DNA of 26,286 bases from Brevundimonas sp. UBA5866 (GTDB lineage Bacteria; Pseudomonadota; Alphaproteobacteria; Caulobacterales; Caulobacteraceae), in contig NZ_DJFS01000047.1 in NCBI RefSeq assembly GCF_002432125.1, forward strand, positions 255 to 26,540. The letters are read 5' to 3'. Below, in pieces: positions 5,850 to 12,713 of the stretch; the stretch's first letter is position 1; every line of letters begins with the position of its first letter. The notes below the pieces were generated by a model. It saw nothing but the letters and a program-made list of their open reading frames with translations, had not been told where the DNA came from and searched no databases. The translations under genes were made by a program, and so were the position numbers.

Positions 5850-7207
5850 TTGGCGTCGTTGCCCAGCGTTTCCTGGAAGCGGACCGGCTGGCCGTGGGCG
5901 GTGCCGATCAGTTCGCCGTCCTTCATCACCACGCGGCCACGGATGATGGTAGCAACGGGCCAGCCCTGAACCTCGCGGCCTTCGAACGGGGTCCAGCCGC
6001 AGCGGGTGGCCTGTTGTTCGGCGGTGATGGTCTTGGTGGCCTTCATGTCCACAATGGTCAGGTCGGCGTCATAGCTGACGGCCATCCGGCCCTTGTTAGC
6101 GGTGCCGAACACACGCTGTGCCCCACCCGAGGTCAGGTCGATGAAGCGTTCCAGCGTCAGGCGGCCCTTGTTCACATGGTCCAGCATCAGCTGCACCAGC
6201 GTCTGCACGCCCGGCATGCCCGACGGCGAGGCCGGATAGGGCTTGGACTTTTCTTCCTTGGTGTGCGGCGCGTGGTCCGAGCCCAGCACATCGGCCACAC
6301 CCTGCTGGATGCCCCACAGCCACAGGGCATCGACGTGCTCCTGCGAACGGATCGGCGGGTTCATCTGGGCATAGGCACCAAGGCGCTCATAGGCTTCGGG
6401 GCCGACCAGTGTCAGGTGCTGCGGGGTGATTTCGACCGTGGCGCAATCCTTGTGGAAGCGCAGGAACTCCATCTCTTCCTTGGTGGTGACGTGCAGCACG
6501 TGAATGCGAGCGCCCGTTTCCTTGGCAAGGTTCACCAGACGGCGGGTCGAGCGGATGGCGCTCTCGGCGTCGCGCACCTCCGGGTGGCTGGTCCAGTCGC
6601 CGGTGCGGGCAAGGCCACGGCGCTCGACCAGACGGTATTCATCTTCCGAGTGGAAGGTCGCGCGGCGCTTGGTGTTGGTCAGAACCTTACGCACGCCCTC
6701 GTCGTCGGCGATCAACAGGTCACCGGTCGATGCGCCCATGAACACCTTGATGCCGCAGACGCCCGGCAGGCGCTCCAGCTCGCCCAGATAGTCGGCGTTC
6801 TCGTGCGTACCGCCGACGTAAAAGGCGTGGTCGGTCCACATGCGGTTGTTGGCGCGGGCCAGTTTGTCTTCCAACGTCGGCTGGCTGATGGTGTTGGGGT
6901 TGGTGTTCGGCATTTCGAACACGGCCACCACACCGCCCAAAGCCGCAGCACGACTGCCGGTCTCGAGGTCTTCCTTCCACTCCAGACCCGGCTCGCGGAA
7001 GTGGACCTGGGTGTCGATCACGCCCGGCAGGACCGTCAGGCCCGTGGCGTCGAACACTTCACCCGCAGACGCTTGGGACAGGTCACCGATAAAGGCGATC
7101 TTGCCATCGATCACACCGACGTCCGCCTTGCCGCGCCCCGCATGGTTCGCCACCTCACCCCCGCGAACGATCAGGTCATAGGTCTGATTCAGTGGCGATT
7201 GGGTCAT
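5846..7207 (-). CDS. pyrC: Dihydroorotase (class I, amidohydrolase superfamily) with variant metal site
   Basis: A 453-residue amidohydrolase expected to catalyse the ring closure of carbamoyl aspartate to dihydroorotate in pyrimidine synthesis. Motifs in order: PGVIDTQVHFREPG (61-74), MPNTNP, GIKVFMGAS with the lysine that is normally carboxylated, FHSEDE, IHVLHVTT, the substrate-site MNPPIRS, and GSDHAPHTKEEK with the catalytic Asp. The first zinc ligand, normally His in DxHxH, is Gln67 here (codon CAG at 7007-7009), while His69 remains. Allantoinase and hydantoinase are close relatives, but the FREPG and NPPIR segments favour dihydroorotase. GGAG lies eight bases before the ATG. It is the first gene of a two-gene unit with tyrA and diverges from the accessory gene at 7347. 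Confidence 0.82.
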   Translation of the reverse strand: MTQSPLNQTYDLIVRGGEVANHAGRGKADVGVIDGKIAFIGDLSQASAGEVFDATGLTVLPGVIDTQVHFREPGLEWKEDLETGSRAAALGGVVAVFEMPNTNPNTISQPTLEDKLARANNRMWTDHAFYVGGTHENADYLGELERLPGVCGIKVFMGASTGDLLIADDEGVRKVLTNTKRRATFHSEDEYRLVERRGLARTGDWTSHPEVRDAESAIRSTRRLVNLAKETGARIHVLHVTTKEEMEFLRFHKDCATVEITPQHLTLVGPEAYERLGAYAQMNPPIRSQEHVDALWLWGIQQGVADVLGSDHAPHTKEEKSKPYPASPSGMPGVQTLVQLMLDHVNKGRLTLERFIDLTSGGAQRVFGTANKGRMAVSYDADLTIVDMKATKTITAEQQATRCGWTPFEGREVQGWPVATIIRGRVVMKDGELIGTAHGQPVRFQETLGNDAK

Positions 7208-7346
7208 GGGGAAGGCTCCGACGGGAAGGATTACAATCGGACCTGCTTCTACGCCTTGAGGCGGATTAGGGAAAGGCGGCGTCCTGATGTTCTGTCACCA
7301 GAGGCACGACCGCACCTGACGTACCGACGATTTGTAAGACTAGGGA

Positions 7347-8285
7347 ATGATCGATAAGAGCATTCTCTCTGCCTTGACCGGCGAAGTGCAAGGATGGGCC
7401 GTTGCGACCTTCGGGTCGGAGGCACGGGCGCTCGACGCACTTGTGAAGGCGACCAGCCGACGCCGGCATATCTGGTGCGCTGTGTGGTCCCAGCTGACTT
7501 ACCGTGGCGAGCGTGTCGATCAAGGCGGTGATCTGAACACATGGCGCGAACGTCTCGTGTCACTCAAGGACCGCGAAATCCTTCGACTGGCCGGATTCCA
7601 GAATGCACATGGTTTTCAGGGCGTTCTCGGCAGACTGGACTGGATGGCCCTGACTGATGCGCGGCTCTATCTGTCTATTGCCGACATCCTGTCGTCGGGC
7701 GGAAACCGCGCAAAGGCACTACGCCACAGCCGAGAGGTGAGCGCCCGCACCCTCGAGGTCATCCAAGCCCTGCCCGACAATCTGTGTACCGCGCATAACG
7801 TCGAGTTCTGCGCCATCCAGCGCAGGGTTCCGCGCAAGGAACTTCGGACGTTGGAATGGAGGATGGCACGGCTAGCCAATCTCGATCCGGTGCTCCTGAG
7901 CAACTGGAGGAGAAGGTATCAGGGGTCACCGGACCACGGCCTTTCCATGCTGGATGAGTTGGTACCTTTCCCTGCCCCGCCTTGGCGCGGAACGGACAAT
8001 CTTGTCCCGATCGACAGCAGCGAAAAACTTGGCCGATACAGCCGCCAATACCAGAACTGCATCCACCACCATGCCGACAGCGTACGCAGGGGATCGTCTT
8101 ATTTCTATGAACTGAAAGACCTGGCCATCGTCGAGTTTGACCGGGTCGGATCGCTGGGCTGGGAGATTGCCTATGCTCTCGGCCCAAGGAACAGCCCGTT
8201 AACACCGGACGCTGAATATCAACTCAGCCAGGCGCTTTTGATGGCTCCGGCCAATTTCTGCCGGATCATCCCGAACGAGGAATAA
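7347..8285 (+). CDS. Unrecognised 312-residue protein with PcfJ-like C-terminal region
   Basis: I do not recognise a named family over the full length. The N-terminal two thirds are basic and look helical (many Arg, Leu and Trp). The last ~80 residues show a pattern recalling PcfJ-like proteins of plasmids and phages: YSRQYQNCIHHHADSVRRG with a conserved-looking Asn-Cys and histidine cluster, then SSYFYELKDLAIVEFD, and WEIAYALGPRNSPL. That resemblance is from memory and is weak. The message continues into the next gene two bases later, so the two form an operon. The pair lies between the housekeeping genes pyrC and the GT9 gene, which suggests an accessory insertion. No clear ribosome site precedes the ATG; GGGA touches the start codon. 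Confidence 0.6.
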   Translation: MIDKSILSALTGEVQGWAVATFGSEARALDALVKATSRRRHIWCAVWSQLTYRGERVDQGGDLNTWRERLVSLKDREILRLAGFQNAHGFQGVLGRLDWMALTDARLYLSIADILSSGGNRAKALRHSREVSARTLEVIQALPDNLCTAHNVEFCAIQRRVPRKELRTLEWRMARLANLDPVLLSNWRRRYQGSPDHGLSMLDELVPFPAPPWRGTDNLVPIDSSEKLGRYSRQYQNCIHHHADSVRRGSSYFYELKDLAIVEFDRVGSLGWEIAYALGPRNSPLTPDAEYQLSQALLMAPANFCRIIPNEE

Positions 8286-8287
8286 GA

Positions 8288-8950
8288 ATGGCCTACACCT
8301 ACTTCAATCGGGATGCGATCCAGCAGGAGTATCTGCGCCGGATCGGCCAATCGAACGACAAACGCTGGGGCTGGTCGTTCATGTATGTGCCGGAGGCGTG
8401 CCTGAAGCGCGCCAAGGTCATGCTGATCGGCCTGAACCCCGGCGGCAGCGAGGTGGACCCTGCACCCGAATGGGACAGCCCATACGATAACGCCTATGTC
8501 GACTAGGCTTGGGCAGGTTACGAGGCGGGCGAGTATCCCCTGCAAAAGCAGGTCAAACTCTTGTTCGAAGCCTTGGACGTCAACGCCAAGGATGTGTTTT
8601 CCGCCAATTTCGTGCCGTTCCGCAGCCCGGCGTGGGCGGACCTGCATGATCCAAAGGGCGCGATAGCCTTCAGCCGGAACCTCTGGACCGAAGTGCTCGA
8701 AAACTCACCGGCACGGCTGTTCATGTCGCTGGGCAAGGCAGCGGGCCCGCAGGTCGCCGCCGTAGTGGGGGCCACATATGAATCCTCCCACCCTGTCGGT
8801 TGGGGGAAACACAAGATCGATGTCTACCGGAACGACCGGAACCAGATCGTTCTGGCCCTACCGCATCTGAGCCGGTTCAGGATTTTCGGTAACGGCAGGA
8901 CACAGGCCGCAGAGGTCGTGAAAACCGCAGCCAGAGAGGCGGGGCTGTAA
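8288..8950 (+). pseudogene. Uracil-DNA-glycosylase-superfamily-like gene interrupted by one in-frame amber codon
   Basis: A good ribosome site (GAGGA, seven bases before the ATG) opens a frame that stops at TAG (8504-8506) after 72 codons, yet the same frame continues without another stop to 8950 and reads as natural protein across the join (YDNAYVD-stop-AWAGYEAGEYPLQKQ). With the stop read through the product would be 220 residues. Features recalling the UDG superfamily are VMLIGLNPGGSE near residue 50 (the NPG motif), NFVPFRSPAW, LFMSLGKAAGPQ and, near the end, LPHLSRFRIFGNGR in the place of the usual His-Pro-Ser loop. The family call is tentative. It is either a recent nonsense mutation, a sequencing error, or a case of readthrough; no frameshift is needed to restore the gene. 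Confidence 0.6.
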
Positions 8951-8959
8951 ACGACAGCC

Positions 8960-9916
8960 CTATTCCGCCATCTCCGCCAGCATCTTCAGCGTCTTTTTGA
9001 GGACGCGGTCGGCGGGGAGGTCCATCATGTGCTGGATGTGCTGGTTGAGGCGGGGGTCCAGCTCTTTGTATTCTTCGAGGGTGCGCGGGCCGCGGACGGC
9101 GATGCCGGTCCACGGACGGCGCTTGGTGTCGTCGGACGGGCCGAATACGCCCACGGCAGGAACCCCCGCCGCCACGGCCAACTGGGTCCAGACGCTGTCA
9201 CCGCCGATGAACAGATTGGCGTGGCGAAGAGCCGCCGCCGTCTGCAGGCGGGTCAGCTTGCCCTGAAGTTCGATCACGCGGTCGCGGCGCACTGCAAAAC
9301 GGATGGTGTGGGCGGCGTCACGGTCGGCTTCTTCGCCCACAATCATCAGACGGCCACCGGCCAGCGGGCCACCCTCGGCCAGAAGCGGCGCGGCCACCTT
9401 GGCATAGCGCTCGGCGGGCCAGCGTTTGCCGATCCAGTCCACGCCCGGACCGATGGCCAGAATGGGCTCGTCACCGCGCGGGATGAAGCTGTCGGCGATA
9501 GCTTGGGTCGCCTCGCTGATGAACAGTTTGGGTGCGGGGATTTCGTCCAGCTGCAGCAGGCGCGCGGCCTCTTCGACCGCGTGGATACCGGGAATGCTGC
9601 CCTGTTTCACCGCGCGGCGCTGGCGGCGCAGCTTGCCCGAGACGGTCGAGCCGCGCATGTCCACGACCAGACCCCAGTTGGTGTTGCGCACCTGGTTCCA
9701 CAGCGAGATCCAGTCCCAGCGCCCGTCCCTGTCCAGAACCAACAGACGGCGCAGGCGCGGCAGGTCCGCAAACAGCGGTGCCGAGGCCGCAGAGCCAACG
9801 ACCGTAAAGTCCGCATGCGGGATCATTTCCACCAGATGCGCCAAGGCCCCCGAAGAGAGGATGGCCTCTTCAGGATCGGCTTCGGCAATATACAGGATGG
9901 GAAAACGCCCGCTCAT
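8960..9916 (-). CDS. Glycosyltransferase family 9 (heptosyltransferase-like)
   Basis: A 318-residue protein of GT-B shape. The N-terminal domain starts FPILYIAEADPEEAILSSGA and contains WGLVVDMRGS. The C-terminal nucleotide-sugar domain has LAIGPGVDWIGKRWPAERYA, a typical GT9 segment, and FIGGDSVWTQLAVAAGVPAVGVFGPS. GT9 enzymes usually add heptose to lipopolysaccharide core from the cytoplasmic face of the inner membrane. In most of them the last motif reads DSGxxH; here it is D240-S-V-W-T-Q245, so the usual Gly and His are replaced. The enzyme may therefore use a different donor or be a family variant. It stands alone on the minus strand, converging with the amber-interrupted gene. Confidence 0.8.
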   Translation of the reverse strand: MSGRFPILYIAEADPEEAILSSGALAHLVEMIPHADFTVVGSAASAPLFADLPRLRRLLVLDRDGRWDWISLWNQVRNTNWGLVVDMRGSTVSGKLRRQRRAVKQGSIPGIHAVEEAARLLQLDEIPAPKLFISEATQAIADSFIPRGDEPILAIGPGVDWIGKRWPAERYAKVAAPLLAEGGPLAGGRLMIVGEEADRDAAHTIRFAVRRDRVIELQGKLTRLQTAAALRHANLFIGGDSVWTQLAVAAGVPAVGVFGPSDDTKRRPWTGIAVRGPRTLEEYKELDPRLNQHIQHMMDLPADRVLKKTLKMLAEMAE

Positions 9917-9987
9917 AATGCCTGTCTAACGGGATTCTTTCGGCGTTTCAGCGGCCAGGGTGCTGAAATATACGTTATCGCAAAACT

Positions 9988-10064
9988 AGATAGGCGAATT
10001 TCGAGGCGCCCAAGCGCCATAATCGCGGCTATGGGCACAGTGACGCTTAGCCAATCGCCTATCT
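9988..10064. repeat. Ten-base inverted repeat enclosing a hairpin upstream of the thioesterase gene
   Basis: AGATAGGCGA (9988-9997) is matched exactly by its reverse complement TCGCCTATCT (10055-10064), 57 bases away. Between them GGCGC-CCAA-GCGCC (10005-10018) forms a second hairpin. The right arm ends 15 bases before the ATG at 10080, so if transcribed it would fold into a structured leader that leaves the ribosome site just outside. It could instead be a pair of protein-binding sites. Confidence 0.5.
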
Positions 10065-10079
10065 GTAAAGAGTAAGTCC

Positions 10080-10532
10080 ATGACCGCCGACGTTTTCAAC
10101 GCCTATGTCACCCCCGTCACCGAGGAAGACTGGCAAGGCTGGGGTCGGTGGACGACCGACGTGCCGTTCGAGGTACACACCGGTCCCTTCTACCTGCGCC
10201 GCCATCCCGATGGCGACCTGCAGTCAGGGTTCATTCCGCAGGATCACAACTGCCGCAATGGCGGCATTGTACATGGCGGCTCGCTGCTGACGTTCGCGGA
10301 CTATTCGCTGTTTGTGATCGCAGGCGAGGCGATGGGCGACAAGGACGGCGTGACCGTCTCGCTGAACAGCGAGTTCCTCTCACCCGCCCTGCCTCATCAA
10401 CGTCTGACCGCGCGCGGCAAGGTGACCAAGGCCGGCAAGCGCATGATCTTCGTCCAGGGCCAGATGGAGCAGGAAGGCCGCCCTGTGCTGGCTTTCTCGG
10501 GGATTATTGCCGTTATGCCTGCTAAGAGCTGA
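10080..10532 (+). CDS. PaaI-type hotdog-fold thioesterase
   Basis: A 150-residue single hotdog domain. The family signature is NCRNGGIVHGGSLLTFADYS (about 59-78): the HGG turn and the acidic Asp further along the central helix are the usual active-site elements of PaaI/YdiI-like acyl-CoA thioesterases. This is followed by VTVSLNSEFLSPALP and a strand-rich end (GRPVLAFSGIIAVM). The acyl-CoA substrate is not evident. No phenylacetate genes are near, so the name PaaI should be read only as a fold label. The next gene begins two bases after the stop, suggesting translational coupling with the cysteine-cluster protein. Upstream lies an unusual inverted repeat. Confidence 0.8.
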   Translation: MTADVFNAYVTPVTEEDWQGWGRWTTDVPFEVHTGPFYLRRHPDGDLQSGFIPQDHNCRNGGIVHGGSLLTFADYSLFVIAGEAMGDKDGVTVSLNSEFLSPALPHQRLTARGKVTKAGKRMIFVQGQMEQEGRPVLAFSGIIAVMPAKS

Positions 10533-10534
10533 GC

Positions 10535-11080
10535 ATGTCCCTGCCCCTACTTCCTGACCGCGATTGCGGTGGCTGCGTTGAGTGCTGCCGTTATATCCCG
10601 CTGGATCTGCCCGAGCTGGCCAAGCCGACGGGGCAGCTGTGCCACTATTGCGTCGACGGGTCGGGGTGTTCGGTGCATGCCATCCGTCCGCAGACCTGCC
10701 GCATCTGGTTCTGCCTGTGGCGGGCGGTGGAGCTGTCGGATGACTGGCGACCGGACCGCAGCGGCGTGATCGTGCGCCCCGATGGCGTGCAGGAAGGGGT
10801 CATCACCCTTTATGTCATCCGCCCAAGCGAGTTTCTGGCGACCGAAGACTTCTTTGCCACCGTCGCCCATTGGGTGGCCGAGGGCATCCAAATCGCCCTG
10901 TCGGTACCGGGGCCGGAAGGCACCTATCCGGTGCGGGCGGTGGTGACCGATTATCTGCGCCCATCCATCGAGGACGGCGATATGGAAGCCTTTGTCACCC
11001 ACCTGTTCGCGGCGCTGGACAGCCTATCGGCATCGGATTTCCAGCCCGACGGCATCACCGCCCGTTACGAAGTCGCCTGA
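10535..11080 (+). CDS. YkgJ-like cysteine-cluster protein (putative zinc/iron-chelating domain)
   Basis: A 181-residue cytoplasmic protein whose first half holds the CxxCxxCC cluster of the YkgJ-type family: C11-GG-C14-VE-C17-C18, then CHYCVDGSGCSVHAIRPQTCR and IWFCLW. At least nine cysteines lie within the first ~65 residues; the rest has none. The family is predicted to bind zinc or an Fe-S cluster, and its biochemical role is unsettled. The second half (VIRPSEFLATEDFFATVAHWV onwards) has no motif I recognise. It lies between a thioesterase and ygfZ, an Fe-S maintenance gene; this may reflect a shared Fe-S theme but is not proof. Confidence 0.75.
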   Translation: MSLPLLPDRDCGGCVECCRYIPLDLPELAKPTGQLCHYCVDGSGCSVHAIRPQTCRIWFCLWRAVELSDDWRPDRSGVIVRPDGVQEGVITLYVIRPSEFLATEDFFATVAHWVAEGIQIALSVPGPEGTYPVRAVVTDYLRPSIEDGDMEAFVTHLFAALDSLSASDFQPDGITARYEVA

Positions 11081-11081
11081 C

Positions 11082-11120
11082 GGACTTCATTTCGGGCGGA
11101 ACGCGGCCTATCTGAAGTCC
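11082..11120 (+). promoter_or_regulatory. Hairpin abutting the ygfZ start codon
   Basis: GGACTTCA (11082-11089) is the exact reverse complement of TGAAGTCC (11113-11120), with a 23-base loop. The right arm ends at the base immediately before ATG 11121, so the stem would cover the position of the ribosome site. No Shine-Dalgarno sequence is visible there. The left arm starts just after the stop of the upstream gene (11080). Confidence 0.45.
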
Positions 11121-11915
11121 ATGCCTATCGCCCGACTGAACAGCCGCGCCGTCATCACCGTCATCGGCCCCGACGCCCGCCACTTCCTCAACAACCTGCT
11201 GACGCAGAATGTCGAGACGCTGGAGGCCGGTGCCTTGCGGTTCGGGGCGCTGCTGACGCCGCAGGGGCGGCTGATGCTGGACCTGTTCCTGTGGGGTAAG
11301 GACGATGGCGTGTGGCTGGACGTGCCCGCCGACGCCCGCGACGCATTGGTGCAGCGCCTCAACATGTACAAACTGCGCGCCGACGTTCAGATCACCCCAT
11401 CGGATGCGGGCGTGTTCGCGGCATGGGACGAAGCGCCCGAAGGCTTCAGCCCTGATCCGCGCCTTGAGGGTCTGGGCCATCGAGCCATCGGCTTTGACGG
11501 GGCCACCACCGCATCCGAAGAAGACTGGCACGCGCACCGCGCCGCGCTGGGCGTGGTCGAGGCCGCGTTCGACGCGCCCAAGGACAAAACCTATCCGATC
11601 GAAGCGAACTTCGACCTGATGAACGGCATCGACTTCCACAAGGGCTGTTTCGTCGGTCAGGAAACGACCTCGCGCATGAAGCGTCGCGGCACGATCAAGA
11701 ACCGCATCCTGCCGTTTACCTATGAGGGCGATGCCCCTGCCGTGGGGGCCGAGGTGCTGAACGGCGAGCTGCGCGCAGGCGAAGTGACCTTTGCCGCCAA
11801 CGGCCGCGGCATGGCGATGATGCGTCTGGACCGGATGGAGGGCGTGCTGACGGTCGATGGCAAGCCGGTTGTCGTGAACCGGCCCGATTGGGTCCCCGCC
11901 CTTCCCTCAGAATAA
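11121..11915 (+). CDS. ygfZ: YgfZ/GcvT-fold folate-binding protein involved in Fe-S enzyme maintenance
   Basis: A 264-residue protein of the YgfZ (COG0354) family, tetrahydrofolate-dependent factors needed for the activity of certain Fe-S enzymes such as the radical-SAM protein MiaB. The signature motif KGCFVGQET is present near residue 173, with its conserved cysteine. Other family segments are VITVIGPDARHFLNNLLTQN near the N-terminus and FGALLTPQGRLMLDLFLW. The open frame extends further upstream, but that part overlaps the preceding gene and does not look like YgfZ, so the ATG at 11121, where the family normally begins, is chosen. A hairpin array follows seven bases after the stop. Confidence 0.88.
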   Translation: MPIARLNSRAVITVIGPDARHFLNNLLTQNVETLEAGALRFGALLTPQGRLMLDLFLWGKDDGVWLDVPADARDALVQRLNMYKLRADVQITPSDAGVFAAWDEAPEGFSPDPRLEGLGHRAIGFDGATTASEEDWHAHRAALGVVEAAFDAPKDKTYPIEANFDLMNGIDFHKGCFVGQETTSRMKRRGTIKNRILPFTYEGDAPAVGAEVLNGELRAGEVTFAANGRGMAMMRLDRMEGVLTVDGKPVVVNRPDWVPALPSE

Positions 11916-11921
11916 ATACAG

Positions 11922-12077
11922 CCCGCGTCGGGTCGGGAGGTCCCGCAGGGCCGACGACCGCGGGCGAACTAAAATGCCCCGCGTCGGGTCGGGAGGTCCC
12001 GTAGGGCCGAGGACCGCGGGCGAACTTAAAACGCCCCGCGTCGGGTCGGGAGGTCCCGAAGGGCCGACGAACGCGGG
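11922..12077. repeat. Three tandem 43-bp hairpin repeats between ygfZ and tag
   Basis: Copies lie at 11922-11964, 11978-12020 and 12035-12077, separated by A-rich linkers of 13 and 14 bases that both start CGAACT. The copies are identical at 40 of 43 positions; the differences are at unit positions 25 (C, T, A), 34 and 37. Each unit is a dyad: outer CCCGCG/CGCGGG, inner GTCGG/CCGAC, and an apical CCC-GNA-GGG mini-hairpin whose variable base is exactly the N. They resemble REP-type palindromic units or a structured RNA. No transposase is nearby and none of the linkers looks like a CRISPR spacer. Confidence 0.85.
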
Positions 12078-12102
12078 CAATGTAAAGAGACTTGCCAAAC
12101 CG

Positions 12103-12117
12103 GAACATTCTGGCAAC
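12103..12117. promoter_or_regulatory. Possible degenerate LexA (SOS) box upstream of tag
   Basis: GAAC-N7-CAAC differs by one base from the alphaproteobacterial LexA operator GAAC-N7-GAAC (equivalent to GTTC-N7-GTTC). It ends eight bases before the tag start codon. A single near-match of this length is weak evidence by itself. Confidence 0.2.
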
Positions 12118-12125
12118 ATCGTTCC

Positions 12126-12713
12126 ATGACCCATGCCACACTGTCCCGCTGCAAATGGTGCGGCACCGACCCGCTCTATGTCGAATACCATGACACCGAA
12201 TGGGGCGTGCCCGAATACGACAGCCGCGCCCTGTGGGAAAAGCTGGTGCTGGACGGGATGCAGGCGGGGCTGGCGTGGATCACCATCCTGAGAAAGCGCG
12301 AAGGTATCCGTGACGCCTTCGCCAACTTCGATCCGGACAAGGTCGCCGCCTTTGACGAGGCCGATATCGAACGGCTGCTGAACGATGCCCGCATCATCCG
12401 CAGCCGATCAAAGATCATCGCCGCCATCGAGAGCGCCCGCCTGTTCGTGCAGATGCGCGACAACGGCGAGGATTTCAGCCAATACCTGTGGTCGTTCGTC
12501 GGCGGCAAACCGATCCAGAACGCCCTGATCGAAAGCGAGCCCTATCCGACGCAAAGCCTTGAGAGCGTCGCCATGTCCAAGGCCCTGAAGAAGCGCGGCT
12601 TCAAATTCGTCGGCCCCGTGATCGTCTATGCCTTCATGCAGGCGGTCGGCATGGTCAACGACCACATGATCACCTGCTTCCGGCATGATGAGGTCAGCGA
12701 GGCCGACACCTGA
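12126..12713 (+). CDS. tag: DNA-3-methyladenine glycosylase I
   Basis: A 195-residue base-excision repair enzyme that removes 3-methyladenine from alkylated DNA. It matches Tag throughout: C9 and H22 (spaced as Cys4 and His17 in the Escherichia coli enzyme) with the segment DPLYVEYHDTEWGVPEYD; the catalytic-pocket region LDGMQAGLAWITILRKRE; and the C-terminal zinc ligands in VNDHMITCFRH, where His and Cys are four residues apart. Its length is typical. The stop TGA abuts the stop of the converging lipoprotein gene, the two forming TGATCA. Upstream, beyond the hairpin array, a sequence one base away from an alphaproteobacterial LexA box is seen; regulation by the SOS response is possible but unproven. 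Confidence 0.92.
   Translation: MTHATLSRCKWCGTDPLYVEYHDTEWGVPEYDSRALWEKLVLDGMQAGLAWITILRKREGIRDAFANFDPDKVAAFDEADIERLLNDARIIRSRSKIIAAIESARLFVQMRDNGEDFSQYLWSFVGGKPIQNALIESEPYPTQSLESVAMSKALKKRGFKFVGPVIVYAFMQAVGMVNDHMITCFRHDEVSEADT

Noticed and set aside
5417..7357. A 646-codon plus-strand open frame
   Set aside because: It lies antisense to tyrA and the dihydroorotase, both with full family motifs. Long antisense frames are expected in GC-rich DNA.
8504..8506. Pyrrolysine or other programmed recoding at the amber codon
   Set aside because: Pyrrolysine machinery is not expected in this lineage and no recoding structure is obvious just after the stop. A nonsense mutation or sequence error is simpler, though readthrough cannot be ruled out.
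10992..11120. Longer YgfZ start inside the upstream gene
   Set aside because: The added residues are the out-of-frame reading of the cysteine-cluster gene, and the YgfZ family begins at the ATG at 11121.
11922..12077. CRISPR array
   Set aside because: Three dyad units with 13-14 base linkers that are similar to each other. CRISPR spacers are longer and unrelated in sequence, and no cas genes are near.
11907..12191. Minus-strand frames with repeated GPPDPTRG-like peptides over the hairpin array
   Set aside because: The peptide repeats only mirror the DNA repeat; different frames give different repeats and there is no ribosome site. The nucleic-acid structure explains the pattern.
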